A stretch of 64,000 nt of DNA from Bacteroidetes bacterium UBA3022 (GTDB taxonomy: Bacteria; Bacteroidota; Bacteroidia; Chitinophagales; BACL12), in NCBI GenBank assembly GCA_002346225.1, contig DDYY01000011.1:3983-67982 (forward strand). The letters are read 5' to 3'. The first letter of the stretch is position 1. The number at the start of each line of letters is the position of its first letter. The notes under the pieces were generated by a model. That model made no database searches and had not been told where the DNA came from. It saw only the letters and a list, made by a program, of their open reading frames with translations. A program made the position numbers and the translations under genes. This document shows positions 8,167-15,972 of this stretch, piece after piece.

Positions 8167-8979
8167 ATGAAACACACTACATTACTTCTTGCCTTTTCAC
8201 TTCTTGCTTTCGTAGCAAAAGCTGAAACCTCTTTACAGGAGCGGCTGCAATTACCTCTTTACGTAATACTTTCAGATTCGGACAACGACATCAATAAGGA
8301 TTTGCGTTCCGTAATTGATGGCTACTGGGATTTGAATGAGGTGGAGTATATATCTGAAGCGGATTACGAAGAATTAAGCTGGACAGCTCAGAACTGCTTC
8401 CTGGTATACCAGAAAAACCAGTCTGTAGAAGACGATGGCACCACGGTGTATTCTGAAGTTTTGCGCATTGTTGCCTTTACCAAAAAGGGCAAATTGGTAG
8501 AAAATATCGCCGGTTCTCCCATAATGGGATATGACGGTGAAAACAGGAATACCAGCCTTGTAAATGCCGTTAAGCTGCTGCAGGACAAGGTACAGTTTGT
8601 GTTGTACAAAGAACAGGGTGACAGCGAATATGCGAACTACTCTCAAAAAATAAACAGTGAAAGTAGTATTGTAAAATTGAAAAAGTTGTATATTTCGGCC
8701 CAGGATTTAGAGGAAGGATTGGATTACGCGTCTATACGTGATCTGTACAAAGGCGAAGTGAAGATTGTAGACAAATCGTACATTGATAAACTGGTTGAAC
8801 AAGGTTCAGAAGACGCTGTTTGTGTTATAGTAAACAAAAGGCAGACTTCCGGGTTTACCTATGTCAATACCAAGATGATTGTGGATGCATCCACAGGTGC
8901 CTTGGTTTATAAAGATGAAACAACAAGTACTTCTCCTAAAGGTTTTAGTAAGAAGGACTTTAAGAAACTGGCAGATTGA
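8167..8979 (+). CDS. Secreted protein of unknown function
   Basis: I do not recognise a family. The 270-residue product has a signal peptide (MKHTTLLLAFSLLAFVAKAE, likely cut after AKA) and no further membrane segment, so it is probably periplasmic or exported. The mature protein is acidic in its first half (DSDNDINKDLRSVIDGYW) and lysine-rich at the C-terminus (KGFSKKDFKKLAD). Two stretches, around VYSEVLRIVAFTKKGKLV and FTYVNTKMIVDASTGALVYKD, look like beta hairpins ending in a Gly turn. The start at 8167 is chosen from the signal peptide and the upstream promoter. A strong terminator follows, so it is a single-gene transcript. Confidence 0.75.
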   Translation: MKHTTLLLAFSLLAFVAKAETSLQERLQLPLYVILSDSDNDINKDLRSVIDGYWDLNEVEYISEADYEELSWTAQNCFLVYQKNQSVEDDGTTVYSEVLRIVAFTKKGKLVENIAGSPIMGYDGENRNTSLVNAVKLLQDKVQFVLYKEQGDSEYANYSQKINSESSIVKLKKLYISAQDLEEGLDYASIRDLYKGEVKIVDKSYIDKLVEQGSEDAVCVIVNKRQTSGFTYVNTKMIVDASTGALVYKDETTSTSPKGFSKKDFKKLAD

Positions 8980-9004
8980 GGGTTAAGCATTTGTCAGGTT
9001 TTGC

Positions 9005-9037
9005 AGGCCGCCTGTTAATAGCAGGCGGTCTTTTTTT
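9005..9037 (+). terminator. Intrinsic terminator of the unknown secreted protein gene
   Basis: GGCCGCCTG (9006-9014) pairs with CAGGCGGTC (9022-9030, one G-U) and is followed by seven T. Confidence 0.88.
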
Positions 9038-9284
9038 GTCCGGATGTACCGTAATTTGTGATTAACAAAATATTTACAGTTTGTTTCACAAATACGCCTC
9101 TATTTATAGGATAATTGCCAATTTAATCTCATTAAGGCATTGTATTATTTTTTATTCCTGTCACAATTGGAATTATAGATCTTTTATTTTAATCGAACTG
9201 CGTTGTTCCTACTGCTTTGGCAGGATAATTTAATCAAAGCAGTCACATTTGCCCTTTCTGCGAAATGAGGGCCTGTCGGCGGTC
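9038..9284. other. Gene-free AT-rich intergenic stretch
   Basis: No supportable reading frame. The sequence is AT-rich. A weaker promoter-like pair, TTG near 9219 with CACATTTG near 9244, could start a longer version of the candidate small RNA that ends at 9392. Confidence 0.5.
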
Positions 9285-9315
9285 TTGCAGACTTCTTCCA
9301 AATAGTACATCTTTG
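9285..9315 (+). promoter_or_regulatory. Promoter-like element upstream of a candidate small RNA
   Basis: TTG at 9285-9287, 20-base spacer and CATCTTTG at 9308-9315, one mismatch from TAnnTTTG. Spacing is ideal for the Bacteroidota primary sigma factor. No open reading frame follows before the terminator at 9362. Confidence 0.45.
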
Positions 9316-9320
9316 TAAGG

Positions 9321-9392
9321 CAAGTCAATTCCCAACGCTATTTCCAAGAAACAAACCACAGGCCTCTGATGTCCCCATCAGAGGCTTTTTTT
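9321..9392 (+). ncRNA. Candidate small non-coding RNA ending in a strong terminator
   Basis: A plus-strand transcript from the promoter at 9285-9315 would be about 70 nt long and end in a very strong terminator: GCCTCTGATG (9362-9371) pairs perfectly with CATCAGAGGC (9376-9385), followed by seven T. The upstream protein gene already has its own terminator at 9005-9037, so this second one needs another transcript. No start codon opens a meaningful frame inside. The RNA 3' end overlaps the last bases of fmt on the other strand. A GGGCCTGT at about 9269 could pair with ACAGGCC at 9358, which would suit a longer version. No known RNA family is recognised. Confidence 0.4.
9362..9392 (+). terminator. 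Perfect 10-bp terminator hairpin on the plus strand
   Basis: GCCTCTGATG / CATCAGAGGC with a 4-nt loop and seven T. On the minus strand the hairpin is followed only by a weak T-poor stretch, so it fits plus-strand transcription better than the end of fmt. Confidence 0.85.
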
Positions 9393-10308
9393 ATGGCCTG
9401 TATCCACGCAGGAAGGTGCTGGTCTCCATCCGTTTTTTACCATGCCACTGGATATCGGTAACGCTTACCCAGCCGTCTGTAGCCCTGTACTTAATGTAAG
9501 AGCTGTAATCGGTCTGCATTTGACCCGGAGGAACCTCATCTGTAGCTGGTTCTATGATGCACCGAAATACCTTCAGCTGCTTTCCGGCAAAATCGGTATA
9601 GGCGCCGGGATAAGGCGATAATCCACGTATAAAGTTGCGCACCACCCCTGCAGGCTGTTCCCAGTTAATCTGGCAATCCTCCCTGAAAATCTTAGGAGCC
9701 CTGGGATAGTCGCCCTCCTCCTGCGGGGTAGTAACAATGTTGCCCTGCGCAATCATCTGCACCGATTTCAATACTACCTGACTGCCTGTGTGCATCAGTT
9801 TGTCGTGCAGGCTGCCTGCGTCGTCGTCTTCACTTATAGCCACTTCCTGCTGCAATATGATATTGCCGGTATCGATGGCGTGCTGGAGAAAAAAGGTAGT
9901 TACTCCTGTTACCTTGGCTCCGTCGATAATGGCCCATTGGATAGGGGCTGCCCCCCTGTAAGCAGGCAGCAGGGAAGCGTGCAGGTTGATGGTGCCCAGG
10001 CGCGGCATATTCCATACTACCTCCGGCAGCATTCTGAATGCCACCACTACTTGTAAATCGGCCTGAAAACCGGCCAGCGTTGCAAGAAAGTCGGGGTGCT
10101 TTAATTTTTCGGGTTGCAATACCGGTATGCTATGCTCTTCCGCACAGCGTTTAACCGGCGAGCTTTGTAATTGCAAACCTCTTCCGGCAGGCTTGTCGGG
10201 GGCGGTAACCACTGCCACCACCTCAAAACCATTTTCCAGTAGGATTTCCAGAGACGGCACTGCAAAATCGGGTGTGCCCATATAGATAATGCGCATAGAG
10301 CTTTCCAT
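9391..10308 (-). CDS. fmt: Methionyl-tRNA formyltransferase
   Basis: This 305-residue enzyme formylates the methionyl initiator tRNA using 10-formyl-tetrahydrofolate. The N-terminal formyltransferase domain (MRIIYMGTPDFAVPSLEIL) carries the catalytic Asn108 and His110 in the NLHASLLPAYRGAAPIQWAI segment, and Asp146 in HAIDTG. The C-terminal OB-like domain covers roughly residues 205-305. The ATG at 10308 overlaps the stop of the upstream NamZ-type gene by one base (TAATG), pointing to translational coupling; an internal ATG at 10296 would match the usual family start even better. Its last codon overlaps the plus-strand terminator at 9362-9392. Confidence 0.95.
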   Translation of the reverse strand: MESSMRIIYMGTPDFAVPSLEILLENGFEVVAVVTAPDKPAGRGLQLQSSPVKRCAEEHSIPVLQPEKLKHPDFLATLAGFQADLQVVVAFRMLPEVVWNMPRLGTINLHASLLPAYRGAAPIQWAIIDGAKVTGVTTFFLQHAIDTGNIILQQEVAISEDDDAGSLHDKLMHTGSQVVLKSVQMIAQGNIVTTPQEEGDYPRAPKIFREDCQINWEQPAGVVRNFIRGLSPYPGAYTDFAGKQLKVFRCIIEPATDEVPPGQMQTDYSSYIKYRATDGWVSVTDIQWHGKKRMETSTFLRGYRP

Positions 10309-11510
10309 TATTCGAAATCGGGATAAAGCAGGTATTTACTGCGGACCCTTTTAAATGCGGCTAAACCATCCGACCAGCTCAGCCGGATTTCTTCCTCGGA
10401 CAGTCCGCTTTCCAGCTGGCGGCGCAGCAAGTCGCTGCCGGCAAGTTTATCAAAGAATCCATCTTTTCTGAAAAAATCGGTGGTGGCACCTATGGACTGA
10501 TACATATCTATCAGGTATTCCAATTGCAGGCGCCCGGCCAGGAGCACACTATCGGGCAGTTGGCTCAGATCTCTTCCGTAACATCTTTGTCCATTGAAAG
10601 GCGGCTGGGTACTCCCTTTATTAGGGGCAGGCGTAAAGGTATAGGCGAATTGGGTGGCAGCGGGTGCTCCAAATACCTCGAAAGGCTTATCCGTGCCCCG
10701 ACCTACAGATACACCGGTGCCTTCAAAGAAGCACAGGGAGGGGTAGAGGTAAATACTTTCGGCGGTTGGCAGGTTAGGAGAGGGCGGAATGGGAACCTCA
10801 TAGGTATCCGAATGCCGGTAATGGCTGCAGGTCACTACCTCCAGGGCACACTGCACGCCGTTGGCCAGCCAGCCTTCTCCATTGATCATTTGGGCGTATT
10901 CGCCAATGGTCATGCCATGGACAACGGGTACCGGGTGCATACCGACAAACGAGCTATAGGCCGGATCCAGAACCGGGCCATCTACGTAAAATCCGTTCGG
11001 ATTAGGACGGTCGAAGATGAGCACGGGGATGTTGTTTTCAGCACAGGCCTCCATCACGTAATGCATGGAGGATATGAAAGTGTAGAAGCGTGCACCCACA
11101 TCTTGTATGTCAAAAATAATAATATCAATCCCTTCGAGATCTGCAGGGGCCGGCTTCTTTTTCTTGCCGTAGATGGAAATTACCGGCAAGCCAGTCTTGG
11201 CATCTTTTCCGTCGAGTATGGTGGCACCGTCGGCAGCATCGCCCCTGAAACCGTGTTCGGGAGCGAAAATTTTACGCACATCAATACCGGCAGCGAGCAA
11301 GGTATCAGGCAGTGGCGTCTTGCCTACCACGGAGGTCTGGTTAATGACCAGTCCCACGCGTTTCCCTGCCAGCTTCGGCAGGTAATAATCCATACGTTCC
11401 GCACCGGTTTGCAAGGTGGGGAGGGCGCTCTCTTGTTCCCCTGAGGAATCTGTATTTTTACAACCGGTCACCGAGGACAGCGACAGGACTATCAGTAGTA
11501 ATATATTCAT
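10308..11510 (-). CDS. namZ: NamZ-type exo-beta-N-acetylmuramidase (DUF1343) lipoprotein
   Basis: The protein (400 residues from this start) belongs to the DUF1343 family, whose Bacillus member NamZ removes terminal MurNAc residues from peptidoglycan fragments. Family hallmarks seen are VGLVINQTSVV, IFAPEHGFRG (with the Glu-His pair), FDIQDVGARFYTFISSM, FDRPNPNG and GRGTDKPFEVFGAPA. The start MNILLLIVLSLSSVTGC gives a lipobox (VTGC), so it is a lipoprotein. A longer frame from 11555 would overlap the divergent permease gene by 13 bp and bury the signal, so 11510 is preferred. It is coupled to fmt by a TAATG junction. A cell-wall recycling role is inferred from the family. Confidence 0.86.
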   Translation of the reverse strand: MNILLLIVLSLSSVTGCKNTDSSGEQESALPTLQTGAERMDYYLPKLAGKRVGLVINQTSVVGKTPLPDTLLAAGIDVRKIFAPEHGFRGDAADGATILDGKDAKTGLPVISIYGKKKKPAPADLEGIDIIIFDIQDVGARFYTFISSMHYVMEACAENNIPVLIFDRPNPNGFYVDGPVLDPAYSSFVGMHPVPVVHGMTIGEYAQMINGEGWLANGVQCALEVVTCSHYRHSDTYEVPIPPSPNLPTAESIYLYPSLCFFEGTGVSVGRGTDKPFEVFGAPAATQFAYTFTPAPNKGSTQPPFNGQRCYGRDLSQLPDSVLLAGRLQLEYLIDMYQSIGATTDFFRKDGFFDKLAGSDLLRRQLESGLSEEEIRLSWSDGLAAFKRVRSKYLLYPDFE

Positions 11511-11542
11511 ACGCAACAGGGTAAAGTTAGAACTTATAACGC

Positions 11543-12775
11543 ATGCGATTTCCATTTTATATAGCCAGGCGGATTATTCGCAATGAGACCCGGTCCTTCT
11601 CGCGTTTGATTATTGTGATTGCGCGCATCGCCATTGCCCTCAGTCTGGCGGTTATGATAGTTGCGTCCAGCATGGTTAACGGATTCCGCGATACCATCAG
11701 CAGTAAAATTTATGGCTTCTGGGGGCATATCAATATTTCCAAAGAAAGTCTGCGCAGCTCATTCGACGACCTTCCCATACCCTACGATACGGCGTTCATG
11801 GAATGGGCAGCACAGCAGGATGCCATTGAGACTGTACAGGTATATGCGCGAAAAGCCGGCATCATTAAAAAGGGAGGTAGCATGGAAGGTGTTATCCTCA
11901 AAGGGGTGGACGATCATTTCTATTGGGATGGTTTTCGCCAGTACATCATTGCAGGTGATACACTTTCTTACAACAGCGATTCGGGCGAGGACATGTTGCT
12001 CTCCCGTTCCGTGGCAGAGCGCATGCAACTACAGGTGGGTGATAGTGCACTGCTGCATTTTATCGATAATGGCAGTCAGGGGAACTTTCGGCAGCGCTAT
12101 AAGAGGTTCCGCGTTGCTGGTATTTACAATACCGGTCTGGAGGAGTTCGATAAGTTATTTGCGCTGGTAGACATCCGTCAAATCAGGGATTTGAACAACT
12201 GGAACGGGAATGAGGTGGGTGGTTACGAAGTGTTCTTAAAGGACCCTTCCGATATGCAGGCCGTAGCAGATGAAGTGCAGTTTCAAACCAATCCTTTCTG
12301 GAATGTCCAGACCGTCTACCAATTGATTCCCGGAATTTTCGACTGGCTCAACCTGCAGAAAATCAATGAAAGAATCATATTGATTTTGATGCTGGTGGTG
12401 GCGGTCATCAATATGATTACGTCCTTGCTCATCCTTATCCTGGAGCGCACCCGCATGATCGGTTCATTGAAAGCGATGGGGGCCACGAATGGCAATATCC
12501 GTTGGATTTTCCTCTTTAAGAGCGCCCATATCATTATCTGGGGTTTGGTATTGGGCAACTTGCTGGGGCTGGGTATCTGCTACCTGCAGCAGACTTTTGG
12601 TATTATCCGTTTGCCGGAAGCATCCTATTATGTAACTGTAGCACCGGTCGCTATTCGCTATGGTGAAATTCTGTTACTCAATGCGGGAACACTGGTGGTG
12701 AGTCTGGCATTTCTCGTCATACCATCAGTGCTGGTAGCCAGGATAGACCCGGTGAAGGCATTGCGATTCAATTGA
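11543..12775 (+). CDS. LolC/LolE-type ABC transporter permease (FtsX-like)
   Basis: The 410-residue inner-membrane protein has the layout of the lipoprotein-releasing permeases: one N-terminal helix (about 25-45), a large periplasmic domain (about 50-265) and three C-terminal helices (about 270-300, 320-345, 370-405) forming an FtsX domain. The NGFRDTISSKIYGFWGHI segment after the first helix and the final PSVLVARIDPVKALRFN are typical. In the known system such permeases with the ATPase LolD extract lipoproteins from the inner membrane. No ATPase gene is adjacent. Its end overlaps the convergent DUF5522 gene by 8 bp. Confidence 0.87.
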   Translation: MRFPFYIARRIIRNETRSFSRLIIVIARIAIALSLAVMIVASSMVNGFRDTISSKIYGFWGHINISKESLRSSFDDLPIPYDTAFMEWAAQQDAIETVQVYARKAGIIKKGGSMEGVILKGVDDHFYWDGFRQYIIAGDTLSYNSDSGEDMLLSRSVAERMQLQVGDSALLHFIDNGSQGNFRQRYKRFRVAGIYNTGLEEFDKLFALVDIRQIRDLNNWNGNEVGGYEVFLKDPSDMQAVADEVQFQTNPFWNVQTVYQLIPGIFDWLNLQKINERIILILMLVVAVINMITSLLILILERTRMIGSLKAMGATNGNIRWIFLFKSAHIIIWGLVLGNLLGLGICYLQQTFGIIRLPEASYYVTVAPVAIRYGEILLLNAGTLVVSLAFLVIPSVLVARIDPVKALRFN

Positions 12776-12953
12776 CAGCAGGCTTCTGCTTTCCGGTAAC
12801 GTTATTGGCAGCGGGAGAGTTATCCGAATAGGGGCAATGCCTGCATCCGTTTCCGCAACAGTAACCGCGTTCAGTCAGGTAGTGCGCGGTAAATACCAGC
12901 AAACCATTCTTGTCAAAGTAGAAATCTACCCCTTCCTGCAATCGCTTGTTCAT
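12768..12953 (-). CDS. DUF5522 small cysteine-rich protein
   Basis: The 61-residue protein shows the DUF5522 pattern: VDFYFDKNGLLVFTAHYLTERGYCCGNGCRHCPY. The CCGNGCRHCPY cluster has four Cys and one His and looks like a metal site. The function of the family is not known to me. It is one base downstream of purB on the same strand, so it is likely cotranscribed, and its 3' end overlaps the Lol-type permease gene by 8 bp. Confidence 0.85.
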   Translation of the reverse strand: MNKRLQEGVDFYFDKNGLLVFTAHYLTERGYCCGNGCRHCPYSDNSPAANNVTGKQKPAVN

Positions 12954-12954
12954 A

Positions 12955-14304
12955 TCAGAAAAATCGGAATCCTGTATAGTTAAAGGGCGTGATGGCTTTC
13001 ATTTGTTCCTTCACTTCGGTTTCAATATCCAGTCCATCAATGAATGTATGGATGTCTTCCTGGGTTAGTACACCCTTACCCCGGGTAAGTGATTTGAGTG
13101 CTTCGTAGGGCTGTGGATAGCCTTCTCTGCGTAAAATCGTTTGCAGTGCTTCTGCCACAACCACCCAGTTCTGTCCCAGTTCCTGCGCTATGCGCTCTTC
13201 ATTCACCTTCAGCTTTTTCAAACCTTTTTGCAGGCTTTTCATTGCAATCAATGTGTGGGCAATGGGTACGCCGATATTGCGCAATACCGTACTGTCGGTG
13301 AGGTCGCGCTGTAATCGAGAGATGGGCAGTTTCCCCGACATATGTTCAAAGATGGCATTGGCGATACCCAGGTTGCCTTCGGCATTTTCGAAGTCTATAG
13401 GATTGACCTTGTGTGGCATGGCCGATGAGCCCACCTCGTTTTTGTTGACTGTTTGCCGGAAATAATCCATGGAGATATAGGTCCAGATATCCCGACACAT
13501 ATCAATCAAAATGATATTTATTCTTTTTAAAGCATCAAAAGCAGCCGACAGGTTATCGTAGTGTTCAATTTGTGTGGTGTACCGATAGCGATGGAGGTCC
13601 AGTCGATTGGATACAAACTGGTCGGCGAACATAATCCAGTCTACATCCGGATAGGCGACGAAATGCGCATTGAAGTTACCCGTTGCACCGCCGAATTTAG
13701 CGCAGAAGGGAACCGCATTCAGCAGGTTTCTTTGCTGATTCAGGCGTTCGATAAATACCCTGATTTCCTTGCCCAGCATGGTAGGAGAAGCCGGTTGTCC
13801 GTGGGTGCGCGCCAGCATAGGGATATGTCCCCAGGAGCCTGCCAAATCACTGAGCGTGCCGATGATATCTTCAAAAATGGGTGCGTACACATCGAGCAAC
13901 GCATCCTTGAAGCTGATGGGCACAGCGGTGTTATTGATGTCCTGAGAAGTGAGGCCGAAATGGATGAATTCCTTGTACTGTTCCAGTCCCAGCTTATCGA
14001 AAGCTTCTTTGATATAATACTCTACCGCTTTTACGTCATGGTTGATGGTGCGCTCAATCTCTTTGATGCGCCTGCATTCCACGGGCGTGAATTTTTTGTA
14101 GATGCTTCTGAGGTCGCTGCGTTTGTTATGGTCGAATTGTGCCAGTTGCGGCAACGGTATTTCGGTCAGCGAAATGAAGTATTCAATTTCTACGTAGAGC
14201 CTGTATTTGAAAAGTGCGTACTCAGAAAAATATTGTTCGAGTTCCTTTACTTTATCCTTGTAGCGCCCGTCTATCGGCGAGATATGCATCAGCGTATCAT
14301 CCAT
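12955..14304 (-). CDS. purB: Adenylosuccinate lyase
   Basis: PurB catalyses two steps of purine synthesis, splitting fumarate from SAICAR and from adenylosuccinate. The roughly 450-residue protein shows the fumarase-superfamily signature GSSAMPHKVNPIDFENAEGN, plus LTSQDINNTA and ARTHGQPASPTMLGKE, and opens with HISPIDGRYKDKV as in other long PurB proteins. A longer frame begins at a TTG at 14322, but that TTG ends a TAATTTTG promoter box. Possible ATG starts are 14313 and 14304; 14304 gives the best fit to the family length and a short leader. It is downstream of the heptosyltransferase-type gene and followed by the DUF5522 gene. Confidence 0.94.
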   Translation of the reverse strand: MDDTLMHISPIDGRYKDKVKELEQYFSEYALFKYRLYVEIEYFISLTEIPLPQLAQFDHNKRSDLRSIYKKFTPVECRRIKEIERTINHDVKAVEYYIKEAFDKLGLEQYKEFIHFGLTSQDINNTAVPISFKDALLDVYAPIFEDIIGTLSDLAGSWGHIPMLARTHGQPASPTMLGKEIRVFIERLNQQRNLLNAVPFCAKFGGATGNFNAHFVAYPDVDWIMFADQFVSNRLDLHRYRYTTQIEHYDNLSAAFDALKRINIILIDMCRDIWTYISMDYFRQTVNKNEVGSSAMPHKVNPIDFENAEGNLGIANAIFEHMSGKLPISRLQRDLTDSTVLRNIGVPIAHTLIAMKSLQKGLKKLKVNEERIAQELGQNWVVVAEALQTILRREGYPQPYEALKSLTRGKGVLTQEDIHTFIDGLDIETEVKEQMKAITPFNYTGFRFF

Positions 14305-14319
14305 TCCCTGCATTTTTGA

Positions 14320-14327
14320 CAAAATTA
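14320..14327 (-). promoter_or_regulatory. -7 box of purB
   Basis: Perfect TAATTTTG on the minus strand. It overlaps the TTG that would otherwise be taken as the purB start. No good -33 TTG at the usual distance, so this may be a secondary promoter inside an operon. Confidence 0.45.
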
Positions 14328-14340
14328 AGCAATCATTGCT

Positions 14341-15360
14341 CTATGGAAGACTCAAGGTATGGGCGATTTGTTGCATGGACAGGTCATTCATGCATTTAAA
14401 GTGGCCTTTCGGACATTGTTTATACCCAATTTTGGAGCAGGGACGGCAGCTGAGGTCCCTGTTTTCAGCAATCAGTTGCAGGCTGCGTTGTTCCTGCAGG
14501 GACAGGCGCTTGCCATAGTAAGGGTACATGCCGAATTCGGGAATGGTATTTCCCCATACAGAGATTACTTTCTTATCCAGCGCAGCTGCAATATGCATCA
14601 TGCCGGTATCATGTGTTACCACTTGCTCGGCCTTTTCCAGTAACATCGCCGATTGCTGAATGGAGCATTTACCGCAAACGTCCCACACATTTTCAAAGCC
14701 CTCTGCGATAGCCTTCCCCATTGGAGCATCTTCGGGACCTCCGATAAGGACAATATGTTTTGTGCTGCTGGCAGGGTTTTGTATTACCAGCTCTATCAGT
14801 TTCCGAAATTGTGCAACGGGTAGCTGTTTGGTGGCGTGCTGCGCACCGATTACAAAGGCGATATAACCATTAGCGAATGCAGGAGGTAGGATTGCTGAGG
14901 GGTCAGGGGTGGAAGTTGGGATGAAATGATCCAGTCCTTCTCCGTCATTTACAATACCGAAATGGGCAGCTGCGGCCATATAGCGGTCGACAATATGCAT
15001 CTCAGGCAGCTTGTTGATTTTGAGCCTTACCATCAACCATTTCTGAAGATTCAGCTTGTTGAAGGCAGCAGCGGGTGCTTTCAGCGCGCGCTTGACCAGC
15101 ATGCTGCGGAGGTTGTTGTGCAGGTCTATGATATAATCAAACTGCTCTTGCTGAAGGGCGGGAATCACCTCACTTACCCGCGTCTGCATAGCGTGGATGC
15201 GGTGGATATAAGGGTTGGCTTCCAGTAATCCGGCATAGGCTTTTTTAGTAAGGAAATGGATTTCCGCTCCCGGCACCTGACGACTGAGGCAGCGGAGTAC
15301 CGGTGTGGTGAGTACGATATCTCCTATGCTGGAAAAACGGATGACAAGGATTTTCGGCAT
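14341..15360 (-). CDS. Family 9 glycosyltransferase (ADP-heptose:LPS heptosyltransferase-like)
   Basis: The 339-residue protein has the GT9 fold: an N-terminal half opening with ILVIRFSSIGDIVLTTPVLR and a C-terminal nucleotide-sugar domain with IVLIGGPEDAPMGKAI, VVTHDTGMMHIAAALDKKVISVWG. GT9 enzymes add heptose to the inner core of lipopolysaccharide at the inner face of the cytoplasmic membrane. A short Cys-containing tail (LSCRPCSKIGYKQCPKGHFKCM) near the C-terminus is common in Bacteroidota members. It precedes purB on the same strand and is divergent from miaE. Confidence 0.88.
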   Translation of the reverse strand: MPKILVIRFSSIGDIVLTTPVLRCLSRQVPGAEIHFLTKKAYAGLLEANPYIHRIHAMQTRVSEVIPALQQEQFDYIIDLHNNLRSMLVKRALKAPAAAFNKLNLQKWLMVRLKINKLPEMHIVDRYMAAAAHFGIVNDGEGLDHFIPTSTPDPSAILPPAFANGYIAFVIGAQHATKQLPVAQFRKLIELVIQNPASSTKHIVLIGGPEDAPMGKAIAEGFENVWDVCGKCSIQQSAMLLEKAEQVVTHDTGMMHIAAALDKKVISVWGNTIPEFGMYPYYGKRLSLQEQRSLQLIAENRDLSCRPCSKIGYKQCPKGHFKCMNDLSMQQIAHTLSLP

Positions 15361-15364
15361 TCCC

Positions 15365-15372
15365 TATTTTTG
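15365..15372 (+). promoter_or_regulatory. -7 box of miaE
   Basis: Perfect TATTTTTG 15 bp before the ATG at 15388, in the 27-bp gap between two divergent genes. The -33 element would lie in the start of the opposite gene and is weak. Confidence 0.45.
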
Positions 15373-15387
15373 GGCTAAATTACCAAC

Positions 15388-15972
15388 ATGTTAGGACTGA
15401 AGCTTCCCACAGACCCCAGATGGGTGAATTTAGCGGCCATGAGTTTGGAAGAAATCCTTAGTGATCACGCTTTTTGTGAGCAGAAAGCAGCTTCTACCTG
15501 CATCAGTCTTATACAGCTGTATCCCGATAAGGAGGAGCTGGTGGCAGCTTTAGCACCTGTGGTAACTGAGGAGTGGGGGCATTTCAGGATGGTGCTCAAA
15601 GTATTGCAGCAGCGCGGATTGTCGCTGGGTAAGCAGCGAAAAGACACCTATGTGGCAGCCCTGCAGCAGTTTCGCAAGAATGGCAAGCACAGCAAGCAGG
15701 AAGTATTGCTCGATTACCTGTTGATGGCTGCGTTGATTGAAGCCCGCAGTTGCGAGCGATTCAGGCTGCTGAGCGAGGGATTGGAGGATATTGAGTTGCG
15801 CCGGTTTTACAGGGAATTTATGATTGCAGAAGCCGGTCATTACCGCATGTTCATCGACCTGGCAGAAACCTATGCAGGGAAAGAAAGAACCAGAGAGCGG
15901 TGGCAGGAATGGCTCCATTATGAGGCCGAGGTATTGCAGGGAATGGAATTGCGCGGTGAGCGTATGCACTGA
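15388..15972 (+). CDS. miaE: tRNA-(ms2io6A)-hydroxylase
   Basis: The 194-residue protein is a ferritin-like di-iron monooxygenase that hydroxylates the isopentenyl group of the ms2i6A37 modified base in tRNA. Iron-ligand segments are visible: DHAFCEQKAASTC, EEWGHFRMVL, ALIEARSCERF and IAEAGHYRMF, i.e. the Glu and ExxH pairs of a four-helix bundle. Length fits MiaE of gamma-proteobacteria and Bacteroidota. Its TGA overlaps the next ATG by one base (TGATG), so it is translationally coupled to the PMT-type glycosyltransferase. Confidence 0.92.
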   Translation: MLGLKLPTDPRWVNLAAMSLEEILSDHAFCEQKAASTCISLIQLYPDKEELVAALAPVVTEEWGHFRMVLKVLQQRGLSLGKQRKDTYVAALQQFRKNGKHSKQEVLLDYLLMAALIEARSCERFRLLSEGLEDIELRRFYREFMIAEAGHYRMFIDLAETYAGKERTRERWQEWLHYEAEVLQGMELRGERMH

